Shown in pieces: positions 45,642-54,995 of a stretch of 64,000 nt of DNA (positions are counted from its first letter, which is position 1; each line of letters opens with the position of its first letter). The DNA is taken from the NCBI GenBank assembly GCA_017303755.1, contig JAFLBS010000002.1, positions 434,001 through 498,000 of the forward strand, in the 5' to 3' direction. A model generated the notes under the pieces. The model did no database searches and was not told the origin of the DNA. It saw nothing but the letters and a program-made list of their open reading frames with translations. The position numbers and the translations under genes were made by a program. Origin of the DNA: Flavobacteriales bacterium. GTDB taxonomy: Bacteria > Bacteroidota > Bacteroidia > Flavobacteriales > Flavobacteriaceae.

Positions 45642-46118
45642 ATGAAGAAACTACTGTATCTCACAACCTGTATGATTTCATTTTTAGGATTTTCTCAAAC
45701 CAAATGGGACGTAAAATCTGATTTTTGGTCAGGGAAAGCCCTTTATGAAAACGGCTCAAAAATTACCGTAAGCGAAGCCATCGAAAAAGCCAAAGGGCAA
45801 GAAACCATCGTCAACAAATTAAAAGCGGGCAGAACCAACAGAACCATAGGAAACATAATCGCCTATCCGGGCGCATTTGCTTTTGGTTATACATTGGGAC
45901 AGTCGTTAAACTCAAACGGACCAAAACCCAATTGGGGAATAGGAGGCGCTGGTGCCGGACTCATGATTGGTGGTCTAATATTGGAAGGTTCCGGAAATAA
46001 AAAGCTTCGCGAAGCGGCTCAAGAACACAACAATCTCAACAAAACGGTGTACAACTTCCAACCCGAATTAAATCTGTACTGCTCCGAAAACGGACTGGGA
46101 TTTAGAATGACGTTTTAA
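45642..46118 (+). CDS. Small secreted or membrane-associated protein of unknown function
   Basis: This 158-residue protein has a signal peptide (1-19, ending GFSQ). A hydrophobic Gly-rich stretch (about 72-110, with GIGGAGAGLMIGGLILEG) could cross a membrane or form a glycine-zipper-like hairpin. No family is recognised. It has a good promoter and its start is overlapped by a two-codon reading ATG-CCA-TGA (see findings). Confidence 0.75.
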   Translation: MKKLLYLTTCMISFLGFSQTKWDVKSDFWSGKALYENGSKITVSEAIEKAKGQETIVNKLKAGRTNRTIGNIIAYPGAFAFGYTLGQSLNSNGPKPNWGIGGAGAGLMIGGLILEGSGNKKLREAAQEHNNLNKTVYNFQPELNLYCSENGLGFRMTF

Positions 46119-46476
46119 AAAAGTAGTTTACCACAATAACCACTTCAATTTTTTTTATCTACAACTTTCGAACTAAGGTTTTTCTAACTAACCCTCGAAG
46201 GGTTCCAAACCCTTCGAGGGTTTTTTAACCACAAACTTGTCGTGCTGACGGAGGAAGCATCTCACCCAATCATTTTAAAGTAAATTTTATTTTTTACCAC
46301 CAACCCTCGAAGGGTTCGAGTTAAGGTTTTCTAACCAACCCTCGAAGGGTTTGAAACCCTTCGAGGGTTTAAAAACGAAAACGGTAGATTCCAAACTCTT
46401 CGAGGGTTTTTTACCCGCAAACTTGTCATTCTGACGCAGGAAGCATCTCATCAAAAACGTCAAAGTGTTAAAAAAC
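46119..46476. repeat. Repeat-rich gap with palindromes and GTCATT-type repeats
   Basis: It contains palindrome copy 3 (46190-46226), a half copy (46302-46317), copy 4 (46337-46370), a broken copy (46393-46411), and GTCATT-type repeats at 46239-46264 and 46425-46450. Each GTCATT repeat follows a palindrome through the linker ACAAACTTGTC or similar, giving a composite unit. No gene is seen. Confidence 0.8.
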
Positions 46477-47292
46477 TTACTGCAATATCTCACTCAATCG
46501 GTCAAATTTTTCAATGAGTTTTTCTACTAGCTCAGTTTTAGATACCCAATACTCTTTCCATTGGTCTTTGGTGGTTTCACTCATCGAAGCCATGATTCTT
46601 CTTTTACCATCGTTGAGTAGAATTGATTTGGTATTGACATCTAATGAAGAAACAAACAGAATTTTATCTTCCATTTCCATTTTGGTTGCGTTGAATGAAA
46701 CACCCACAATAAAATAACTGTGGTGTGCTGCAAAAGTAGGTGATAAGGTAAGTATGAGTTTGTTTTTTTCTCGGGCATTGTACCTTGACTTAATTTGTAA
46801 AAAGATCGGATGAAACTGACCTTTGCGTAATACAATCAAGTCGATGCCTTCGTTGTCAATTACAGGTTTGTATACGTTGAGTTCACCCATACCACGCAAT
46901 AGTATAAGTTCTTTGATGCGGTCTTCTACAATATTGCCTTTGGCCGTTGAGGAGAGTTTACTGATATTTAACTCTTCCAATTCTTCTTCTATCACTTTAG
47001 TCTTAGTAGTAGGTTTTTGAGTGGAGATGTAAAGAATACCTTTATCGATGGTCACATCTAAAAAAGTACCTTCTACTATATGGTTGTCTCGGTACCAAGC
47101 CGTAAGTCCAAATACCCGACCGTACTGCACATTGTAATTGAGTTCAAATGTTTTAGCTGTACCATTTTTACAGTGCACTTGTAAGCGGGTGTTTTCTTTT
47201 GGAAGCAACCCTTTGGCTTTTACAGGTATTGACATAAACCCCAAACGGGTTTCAACTTCGATGATTTTGCGGATGTAGGTGAGTTTTGACAT
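46477..47292 (-). CDS. PD-(D/E)XK-like nuclease with an N-terminal beta domain
   Basis: This 271-residue protein has a beta-rich N-terminal part (about 1-95) with GRVFGLTAWYRDNHIVEGTF, which recalls EcoRII-N/B3-like DNA-binding folds (weak). A nuclease-like core follows, with KGNIVEDRIKELI (Glu123), NEGIDLIV (Asp151) and FLQIKS (Gln166, Lys168): the E...D...(E/Q)-x-K layout of PD-(D/E)XK enzymes. No exact family is recognised. It is the last gene of the minus-strand defence block, 16 bases after the DUF262-DUF1524 gene, so a DNA-cleaving defence role is likely. Confidence 0.75.
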   Translation of the reverse strand: MSKLTYIRKIIEVETRLGFMSIPVKAKGLLPKENTRLQVHCKNGTAKTFELNYNVQYGRVFGLTAWYRDNHIVEGTFLDVTIDKGILYISTQKPTTKTKVIEEELEELNISKLSSTAKGNIVEDRIKELILLRGMGELNVYKPVIDNEGIDLIVLRKGQFHPIFLQIKSRYNAREKNKLILTLSPTFAAHHSYFIVGVSFNATKMEMEDKILFVSSLDVNTKSILLNDGKRRIMASMSETTKDQWKEYWVSKTELVEKLIEKFDRLSEILQ

Positions 47293-47308
47293 TGGATTTT
47301 TTTAAAAG

Positions 47309-49219
47309 TTATGCTTTTTGATTTAAAATTTCAATCATTTGCATTTGATGATTGAGTATAGCTGATTCATCCCATTTGTCTTTCTTTTGAATCATCAATT
47401 GTTGCTTTAAGCTTTCAATAGTTGTTGATTTTCCATAATGCTCTGCCTTGGCTTTTGGTGAATAGTTACTTAACTCTGAATTTTTACTTCTACTAATAAG
47501 GCATAGATTACCAAATTTGTCTATAAAATCTTCACCAACATCCTCTATGTCAGCACCATTTTTTGGGTTTTGAGGAAAGAAATGTTCCACTGAACTTCTA
47601 AAAGAAAATTCAAATTTGTCAATACCATCAATTTTGTATGCTACATTTTTTTCAATTACGATTAATTTCCAAATTAGATAATCTAATCTATTGAATATAA
47701 AATTTTGAACATTTGTACCTACATGTAAATTGTCTTCTTTTATTTTTGATGCCTCAGATTTAGAACCGTTTTTATAAATTATATCATAATAATCTAATTC
47801 TACTTCACCAAATCTATCATAATAAAATGAATCACTCATAGATTCTAAATAATTGATATAGTCATATTTATTAATTTTATTTTCTTCATTTTTATCATAT
47901 TCTTCAAATAAATATTTTAAAACACCATTGAGCCAATGTTTGTATATCATTTGAGGAAAAGAAACATGAAACATTGACAAAAGCATTATGATTTGTTTAT
48001 TGTTTTCAAAAGTTGATGCATAATACTTTATGTTTTTTTCGCCAGTTTTTATTTTTTGTAAATTCCAACGATCTCCATCGTTTTTATACTCACGTTTGAT
48101 AATGTATTTATCGAATAAAAATCGTGCTTTTAAAAGGCTATATCCAAAGTCTTTAACAAATTTTATTTTTTCACTTTGGTTAAGGTTTTTAAGCTCATTT
48201 TTAAAAGTATTAATTAACCTTTTGTCATCTAATGGGATGTCTTTTTTAGTAAAAACTCTAAGAACATGAAGTAAAAAATTAGGAAAAGTTATTATCGAGT
48301 TAAACCTAGTATTGTCATCGTCGTTTATAGGTTTAAAATCAATAGTATAAGTATTTTTTGAATTTGCTAAATAAAGAAAATCAACTTCTTCTTCATCGAT
48401 TTCTTTATAATTATCAACTTGATTAAATGATATAATGAAATCTTCAAAACTTTTTGGAATTTTATTCCAACTAACTCCTTTAAATATACTATTTCGGTAT
48501 TTTGTAGTGAAACCATATTGTACATAAATATCCATGTTAGAACAAGCATCCCATATCATAGAAAAAGCTTCACTATCATTTTTATTTTCCTTTAAATGAA
48601 CTAATAATTCTGCTTTAAGAATTTCATGTTTTTCTAATTGTTCACCTCTATTATTCATTATTTCAAAATAATGATTTAAATCAGTATCTATTGGAACTTC
48701 CACCCTTAAGATGATCACTTTTTGGAATAAATACTCAACGAACTTATTTTTTATTTTACTATTAGTTGAAAAAAGATTACTCAATTTTTTTTTTAAATCT
48801 AAATAAGCTTGATGCATTTTAGGGTTTAAATTATTTGATTTTAAATCTCTATCACATAATGATTTTAGTGTAAATGATGAATTTGGTCTACTTGCAAATT
48901 GCAATTTTGTTTCAAAACCATTTTTAATAGAAACAGAAAATTCGTTTTTTAAGACGCTCAATAATATATTTAGTGTTGTGAGTCTTTGCTGACCATCAAT
49001 GGTTTCAAAGTAAGTGATATTATTTTCTTCTTTTTTGTGAACCACTAAAGTTCCAATGTAATAATTGGATTCATTTGCCTCAATAGTATAATCCCAAATA
49101 TCTTGTACTAACTGAGTTACTTGATTTTCTTCCCAAGCATAATTTCGTTGGTATAAAGGTATAATGTAGTTGTCTTTTTCAAAAATACGGGTTAAGTTAA
49201 ATTCTATTGGCTTTTCCAT
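47309..49219 (-). CDS. DUF262-DUF1524 (GmrSD-like) nuclease
   Basis: This 636-residue protein joins the two halves of GmrSD-type (type IV) restriction. An N-terminal DUF262 domain with PLYQRNYAW (21-29) and TIDGQQRLTTL (73-83) is ParB/Srx-like with a nucleotide-binding or nicking function. A C-terminal DUF1524 HNH domain has VEHFFPQ (His546) and DKFGNLCLISRSKNS. The ATG at 49219 is chosen over an upstream GTG because it leaves one base after the stop of the preceding gene. Proteins of this layout (GmrSD, BrxU, SspE relatives) cut modified or phage DNA. Here it follows a second DUF262 gene and a type I system. Confidence 0.9.
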   Translation of the reverse strand: MEKPIEFNLTRIFEKDNYIIPLYQRNYAWEENQVTQLVQDIWDYTIEANESNYYIGTLVVHKKEENNITYFETIDGQQRLTTLNILLSVLKNEFSVSIKNGFETKLQFASRPNSSFTLKSLCDRDLKSNNLNPKMHQAYLDLKKKLSNLFSTNSKIKNKFVEYLFQKVIILRVEVPIDTDLNHYFEIMNNRGEQLEKHEILKAELLVHLKENKNDSEAFSMIWDACSNMDIYVQYGFTTKYRNSIFKGVSWNKIPKSFEDFIISFNQVDNYKEIDEEEVDFLYLANSKNTYTIDFKPINDDDNTRFNSIITFPNFLLHVLRVFTKKDIPLDDKRLINTFKNELKNLNQSEKIKFVKDFGYSLLKARFLFDKYIIKREYKNDGDRWNLQKIKTGEKNIKYYASTFENNKQIIMLLSMFHVSFPQMIYKHWLNGVLKYLFEEYDKNEENKINKYDYINYLESMSDSFYYDRFGEVELDYYDIIYKNGSKSEASKIKEDNLHVGTNVQNFIFNRLDYLIWKLIVIEKNVAYKIDGIDKFEFSFRSSVEHFFPQNPKNGADIEDVGEDFIDKFGNLCLISRSKNSELSNYSPKAKAEHYGKSTTIESLKQQLMIQKKDKWDESAILNHQMQMIEILNQKA

Positions 49220-49220
49220 T

Positions 49221-50615
49221 TTAATTTTCAATTGCACTTAAGGATTTAAAGATTTCAACTAAGTCTTCAATGTTTTTTACAGCTTTACTATTACCAACAT
49301 ATTTTGCAGGAGTTACTTTTCTATGAATAACATCACTAATCTTAATGGATTCTCTTATGATTCTGAAAAAACTTTTGTAGTCTTTTGCTTTATTATCAAC
49401 TGTTTCTTGTTGAACGGCTTGCTGTTCTAAGCGTATTGAATAAGCCCAAAGGTAAAATTTAATAATTGCCTCGTTCAGTTTATAAGTTCCAAATTTATCA
49501 ATGTAATGAAGTAGTAAACAATCGAATACGTTTTTTACATACAAATCGCCAGTTCTATTTTTACCTCCATAGGTTCTTAATATTTTTAAAATTTCTAAAC
49601 TTATTTTCGATTCATTATTCAAAAGAGATTCTAATGATTTTTTTCTAATTTTTTCATTTTCATGAAAAGTGTTTTGAATCATCTTAATTAATTTAGCGTA
49701 ATGATGAGTATATTCAAAAAAACGCTTTCCATTGATAATGACTTGATCTATCTGAAATGGATAACTCATTTGATTTTTATCTATGTTTCGCAATCCGTCA
49801 GTATTATAATTTTCAATAAAAAAATGATTGATATTGTAAGGTTTTACAAAATTAAAGCCAAGATCATTTTCAATTGTGATTCCTTTGAAAATATCTACTT
49901 TTTCTTTAGAAAAATACAAACCACTTCTTCCTTTACTCCATTGTCTTACTTTAAATAAATAATCTTCAAATATTGGATTTAAATCATCAGATACTTCTTC
50001 CCATTTTGAAACACATTCAAAACGTTCTTTTTCAGTATTGTTTACCATTTCTCTCAAATGAAAAGCCTTCAATAAATCATGAGGAGCCAAATCTTTTCCT
50101 CTAGTATTTTGAGAATCAAAAAACTGAAAAGCTTCTGATATTTCATCAAGCTCTATATAAACCATTTCACATTTTTGAAAGAAAAATAGCATTTCGTCCC
50201 TCGAAAATTCATTAACTCTACTTTTTATGTGAAGTTGATTGTTTTTTAAATTGTATTTAGAAATAAGGTTTTTAATATTTAAATTTGCAATTGATAATTC
50301 TGAAACTTTATTAGGGACTATTTTTTTTCCTATTTCGGTTTGAAGCAATTCAAAAGCCAATAAGGATAATGTAAGCAGACGTTGTTGGCCATCAACAATA
50401 TTTAGTAATTCATTCTCTTTGTGCAAAACAATTGTACCAATTCTGTAAGCGCTTTTATCACTATGTATTAAAACATCATCAATTAATTGATTGACATTTT
50501 TAATACTCCATTTGTAGGGTCTTTGGTATTCTGGAATAGTTAATTTTTTTGAAAAAATTAATTGATCTACAGATTGAATATTTTTTACAATTTCATTTTG
50601 TTTATGCATTGACAT
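49221..50615 (-). CDS. DUF262 protein without an HNH domain
   Basis: This 464-residue protein has the DUF262 motifs IPEYQRPYKW (27-36), IGTIVLHK (59-66) and NIVDGQQRLLTL (72-83). The C-terminal half is helical and shows no HNH motif, unlike its neighbour. It may be the regulatory or nicking subunit (GmrS-like) working with the DUF262-DUF1524 protein encoded one base downstream. The alternative start two codons in (ATG at 50609) is equally possible. It lies 22 bases after hsdR. Confidence 0.88.
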   Translation of the reverse strand: MSMHKQNEIVKNIQSVDQLIFSKKLTIPEYQRPYKWSIKNVNQLIDDVLIHSDKSAYRIGTIVLHKENELLNIVDGQQRLLTLSLLAFELLQTEIGKKIVPNKVSELSIANLNIKNLISKYNLKNNQLHIKSRVNEFSRDEMLFFFQKCEMVYIELDEISEAFQFFDSQNTRGKDLAPHDLLKAFHLREMVNNTEKERFECVSKWEEVSDDLNPIFEDYLFKVRQWSKGRSGLYFSKEKVDIFKGITIENDLGFNFVKPYNINHFFIENYNTDGLRNIDKNQMSYPFQIDQVIINGKRFFEYTHHYAKLIKMIQNTFHENEKIRKKSLESLLNNESKISLEILKILRTYGGKNRTGDLYVKNVFDCLLLHYIDKFGTYKLNEAIIKFYLWAYSIRLEQQAVQQETVDNKAKDYKSFFRIIRESIKISDVIHRKVTPAKYVGNSKAVKNIEDLVEIFKSLSAIEN

Positions 50616-50637
50616 AATAAAGTATAAAACAATTTAT

Positions 50638-53616
50638 TTAAATCCCTCTAACTCGTCTGTCATACAAATCGTTAAACCATATTTTTTTAAACATAAGGTT
50701 TACTCGGTCTTCAGATAGCTTATTGTAAAGTTCAAGTTTTGTGTTTATAAAATTCAGCAATTCATTATCGATTTCTTCACTAAATTTATCTTGAATATTA
50801 TCTCTAGAGTTATTTTTATTAAAGAAACTCATTAATTCTTGATTGGAATAAATTTTGTCTTTCATTTTTTGAAACTCTACCTTGTCATCATCGGTTAAAT
50901 CAATTCCAAATGTATCATTAAGTACTTTTATGATATTAGTCAATAGATCCATTTCATCATCTTCTTTACCTAAATTTCCGCCTGGAGTTTGACCATACAT
51001 TTCACCGTTACCAGAGACTAAAGTTAAATCTGCTGTGTATTGATGCTGAATTTTATAACTGTCTAATTCTACTTCACCCAAAACATCGAGAGGTAAATTA
51101 CCTTTCATATAGGGTAACATTTTAACTAAGGCAGTCAAGAACACATAATATTTTTCTAACTCTACATCAGTAAAAGTGATAATTTGACTTAAAAAACGAT
51201 ACAATTTTAAAAATGTTTGGGATTCTGATTTGAAATTGTTTCTATCTTCCTCTTCTAATGTCTCCAAATACCTTTTCTTAATATTCAACAAGATCGGATT
51301 CAATTTATCATAATTATCTCCCTTTCGAAAAAAGATATTTGCAAAAGTTTCAACTTCATCTTGATAAAATACATTAAAACTATCAATTTTTGATTGAACA
51401 GTATATAAACTATTAGGATCAGTTTGGTTATCTTCTTCCATGAAGTTTTCACCATAATAATACTGAAAATCCGCTTTTACTTGTTCAGGGTCGTTCACAA
51501 AATCTAATACCATAGTACTTTCTTTACCACGCATAGTCCTATTTAAACGACTCAAAGTTTGCACTGTAGAAGCACCACCAAGTTTTTTATCTACAAACAT
51601 GGTGTGTAACATGGGTTCATCAAAACCAGTTTGAAATTTATTAGCAACAATCAGTATTCTATATTTTGGTAATTTTAAAGCTTCAGGAATCGAGATTTTT
51701 CCTTGCAATTGGTTCATACTAATCTCAGTATATTCTTCATTGGTTTCACTGTCTTTGACAGTTCCAGAAAATGCAACTAAGGCACCGTAAGGCAATTTCA
51801 TTTCTTGCATGATTTCATCAAACTTGCGTTTAAAACGAACGGCATGTAGTCGTGATTTTGTTACTACCATTGCTCTGGCTTTGCCTTGAATTTCATTTTG
51901 TGTTTGACTTACAAAATGTTCAATCATAATTCTGGCTTTACGTTCAATAGCATGATCTTGTAAATCAACGTAAGAACCTAATAATCGGACTGTTTTTTTC
52001 TTTTCATACTCTTTGTCTTCAATTTCAGTTCGTTTGATTATTTTGTAATAACGCTTAAAGGACATATAGTTTTTTAATACATCCCGAATAAAATTCTCTT
52101 TGATAGCTTGCTCCATAGTGTAGGTATCAAACGCTGTAATCTTACCATCTTTTAAACGCCCAAATAATTCCTCTGTTTTTGGCTTTGGAGTTGCCGTGAA
52201 GGCAAAAAATGAAATATTAGGTTGCCTTCCTTTTCGCTTAATTTCATCAGCAACGATATCGTCTAAATCTTCAGTAACATCTAACTTTGCAGCTTCTTCA
52301 AGCGACAACGATTTTTTTAAATGTCGAGCTGCTTCTCCTGATTGCGAACTATGTGCTTCATCTATCATTACAGCATATTTCCTATCAGGCATACTAGCAA
52401 TAGTTTCTGAAATGACAGGAAACTTCTGTATTGTCGTAATTATAATACGTTTGCCTTCTTCAATGGCTTTTTTGAGGTCTTGTGCCGTTTTATTTTCATC
52501 GATATAAGCAACTAGACCGGGTGTATTGTCAAGTTGACGTATATTGTTTTGTATTTGTCTGTCTAATACTCTACGATCATTCACAATGATTACAGAATCA
52601 TACAATGCTTTGGCATCATCTAAATTTTGATAAAAACCAGCCAATCGATACGCCAACCAAGTTATGGTATTGGATTTACCTGAACCTGCTGAATGCTGAA
52701 TCAAATAATTTTTTCCAACACCTTCTTCTTGAATAACATTTAGCAATCGTTGTACAGCTCTTCGTTGATGAAAACGAGGAAACAACAATTTAGTTGATTT
52801 CTTTTCTTTTAAACTTTTTGTAGTGTTGTCATATTCTTTCTCAACATCGGTTTGAATGTTGATATAGTTTTGTAATAAATCTAATAACGAATCTTTGGTC
52901 AATACATCTTCCCATAAATAGGAAGTAGCAAAACCATTTTCATTAAAGTTATCTAAACCTTTATTAAAAGGTAAAAAGTAGGTTCCTTTTCCTTTTAACT
53001 CTGTGGTCATGAATACTTTTTCAGTACCAACTGCAAAATGCACTAAGCAACGCTTAAATTCCAGAAATGGTTCACCTTTTGGGTCACGATTTTGAATGTA
53101 CTGTTTGATGGCATTATGGTGATTTTGCCCAGTGAGTTCATTTTTTAATTCTAGAGTAACGACAGGTATGCCATTTATAAATATAACCAGATCAATAGAG
53201 TTGTTGTTTTTATTTGAGTATTTTAATTGACGAACTATTGCTAACCGATTTTGTTTATACCATAATTGATGCTCAGGAGATTTGTTATTGGCAGGTTGAA
53301 AATACACCATATCAAATTGAACGCCTCTGTCTTTTACTTTATTGCGTAACAAATCCAAGGTTTTGTCTTTATTGTCTTTGTAGGTTTTAGCAATGTTGGC
53401 TACAATCTTTTCATTTACCTTATCGCCATATTGTTCTAAACGAAGTAAATTGTATTTTTCAGGTTGGGTTTGTTGAATAAAAGCAATAGCTTCACTCGGA
53501 ATAAGACATAATTCTTTGTCATAAGCACTAGCAGAAACTTCATGGAAGCCACCATGTTCAACCAGATACTTAACAATATGTTCTTCTAAATGTATTTCTT
53601 TTGTTCCTTCTGCCAT
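50638..53616 (-). CDS. hsdR: Type I restriction enzyme, restriction subunit
   Basis: This 992-residue subunit drives DNA translocation and cleavage. The N-terminal nuclease has SIDLVIFINGIPVVTLELKN (Asp142, Glu156, Lys158; PD-(D/E)XK). The helicase part has Walker A HSAGSGKSNT (308-317), Walker B/DEAH VMIDEAHSS (417-424), FTATPK and the later helicase motif TLSRLNRT. A C-terminal helical domain binds the methylase. Intact length for the shorter HsdR type. It starts two bases after the hsdS stop. Confidence 0.95.
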   Translation of the reverse strand: MAEGTKEIHLEEHIVKYLVEHGGFHEVSASAYDKELCLIPSEAIAFIQQTQPEKYNLLRLEQYGDKVNEKIVANIAKTYKDNKDKTLDLLRNKVKDRGVQFDMVYFQPANNKSPEHQLWYKQNRLAIVRQLKYSNKNNNSIDLVIFINGIPVVTLELKNELTGQNHHNAIKQYIQNRDPKGEPFLEFKRCLVHFAVGTEKVFMTTELKGKGTYFLPFNKGLDNFNENGFATSYLWEDVLTKDSLLDLLQNYINIQTDVEKEYDNTTKSLKEKKSTKLLFPRFHQRRAVQRLLNVIQEEGVGKNYLIQHSAGSGKSNTITWLAYRLAGFYQNLDDAKALYDSVIIVNDRRVLDRQIQNNIRQLDNTPGLVAYIDENKTAQDLKKAIEEGKRIIITTIQKFPVISETIASMPDRKYAVMIDEAHSSQSGEAARHLKKSLSLEEAAKLDVTEDLDDIVADEIKRKGRQPNISFFAFTATPKPKTEELFGRLKDGKITAFDTYTMEQAIKENFIRDVLKNYMSFKRYYKIIKRTEIEDKEYEKKKTVRLLGSYVDLQDHAIERKARIMIEHFVSQTQNEIQGKARAMVVTKSRLHAVRFKRKFDEIMQEMKLPYGALVAFSGTVKDSETNEEYTEISMNQLQGKISIPEALKLPKYRILIVANKFQTGFDEPMLHTMFVDKKLGGASTVQTLSRLNRTMRGKESTMVLDFVNDPEQVKADFQYYYGENFMEEDNQTDPNSLYTVQSKIDSFNVFYQDEVETFANIFFRKGDNYDKLNPILLNIKKRYLETLEEEDRNNFKSESQTFLKLYRFLSQIITFTDVELEKYYVFLTALVKMLPYMKGNLPLDVLGEVELDSYKIQHQYTADLTLVSGNGEMYGQTPGGNLGKEDDEMDLLTNIIKVLNDTFGIDLTDDDKVEFQKMKDKIYSNQELMSFFNKNNSRDNIQDKFSEEIDNELLNFINTKLELYNKLSEDRVNLMFKKIWFNDLYDRRVRGI

Positions 53617-53618
53617 AC

Positions 53619-54995
53619 TTAGGTGTTTAGGTTTGGTTGCCAGTCTCTTACATCAATTTTACCTGTTACAGCTTCTGAAATGATTGATTGACGATAAAAT
53701 TGGAGTTTTTGAATTTGCTTATCAAGTTTACTAACGATTGAATTGATTTTTAATTCTTGAATCATTAATTCTTCAACTATTAAATTTTGTTCTTCAATTG
53801 GGGGAGCTAATATTTTCAACTTTTTTAATACAGTTAAACCAATTCTCAATCTAGTTGTGCCAGTGCTAACAGCCTCTGCTTGTGAATTGAAATAAATTGA
53901 ATTTACAGAGTACTCAATAAACTTAGTATTAAAAAAATGTTTATCAACCTCTAATCTTATGCCATCAGAAGCCATAATGTATTTTTCTTCAAAATTTGGG
54001 ATAATACAAGCTCTAGCAACAGGATCAGCCATTTTAGCAATTATTATATCGCCAGGAAAAATTAAACAAGATTCTAATTGAACTGCTTTTTCATCACTTG
54101 TGTATATTTTATAATCATCTTTAAAAATACCAACACCTATGTTTTGTAATTGTATTATCCTTACTCCAGTATCAGTATATTCATCACTTTTGAGATCTGA
54201 ACCAAAAGGCCCTCCTGTAAAAGAATATTGATTTTTCATAGCAGTACTATCAAAATTTCTAACATTCCAATGCTCAGGTATTTCTCCTAACCATTTTAAA
54301 CCGCTATCTTTCATAGGAGCGTTTGGATTTAACCCTTTGGTTAAGGCTTCATTAATTACCGCTTGGCGTTTTTCTTTGAGTAAGTCAATAAGCTTTTTTT
54401 TCTTTTCGATAGTTAAATCGACTAGATTGGTTTTATAATCAAGAAAATCAGCTATTTTGATCTGTTCTTCTCCAGAAGGAAAAGGAATTTTAATTCCACC
54501 CAATAAACCTCTACTTATTCTCTTCATTGTAGCACCTCTTGAAATCAAACTTGTATAAGCTGAATATTCGGGTGAATTCATTAAATGCATTAAATAACGA
54601 ACATTAAAAGGTTTTTTAGGTCTTAAAATTACATTATCAACTGCTGTAATAATTCGATAACCCAAATCTGGTATTATACAAGCTCTTCCTATTGGTTCGT
54701 TTAGCCTTGAAATTAATAAATCTCCTGGAAAAACTTCTGTACAATTTAATTTTTCAAAAGTTTCTTCATTAATAAAACCAACTCCCTGTTCTTTATAATA
54801 ACCAGCTCCAATATTCCCAGTAGTTAAATATCTTATTCCCCCTTCTGTGATTACATGGCTTTCAATCCAATCTCCATCAATGAAGACTGTATTGTCACCA
54901 TTTTTGAGCTGTTTAATTTGAATTGTTTTCCATTGACTGGGAAGTTTGTCTAACCAATCAATGTTTATTGTTTTATAATTATCATAACTTTTCAT
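53619..54995 (-). CDS. hsdS: Type I restriction enzyme, specificity subunit
   Basis: This 458-residue protein has two target-recognition domains (about 10-185 and 235-420) and two conserved helical regions (about 185-230, SGEEQIKIADFLDYKTNLVD, and the C-terminal helix after PPIEEQNLIVEELM). It decides which sequence the complex modifies and cuts. The two recognition domains resemble one another (see findings). Start overlaps the hsdM stop by one base (TAATG). No second or inverted hsdS fragment was seen nearby, so no shuffling is indicated. Confidence 0.93.
   Translation of the reverse strand: MKSYDNYKTINIDWLDKLPSQWKTIQIKQLKNGDNTVFIDGDWIESHVITEGGIRYLTTGNIGAGYYKEQGVGFINEETFEKLNCTEVFPGDLLISRLNEPIGRACIIPDLGYRIITAVDNVILRPKKPFNVRYLMHLMNSPEYSAYTSLISRGATMKRISRGLLGGIKIPFPSGEEQIKIADFLDYKTNLVDLTIEKKKKLIDLLKEKRQAVINEALTKGLNPNAPMKDSGLKWLGEIPEHWNVRNFDSTAMKNQYSFTGGPFGSDLKSDEYTDTGVRIIQLQNIGVGIFKDDYKIYTSDEKAVQLESCLIFPGDIIIAKMADPVARACIIPNFEEKYIMASDGIRLEVDKHFFNTKFIEYSVNSIYFNSQAEAVSTGTTRLRIGLTVLKKLKILAPPIEEQNLIVEELMIQELKINSIVSKLDKQIQKLQFYRQSIISEAVTGKIDVRDWQPNLNT

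Noticed and set aside
46287-46493. Open frame of 68 codons on the minus strand
   Set aside because: It is a translation of palindromic and GTCATT-type repeats (PSKGFKPFEG pattern) and overlaps the end of the nuclease-like gene.
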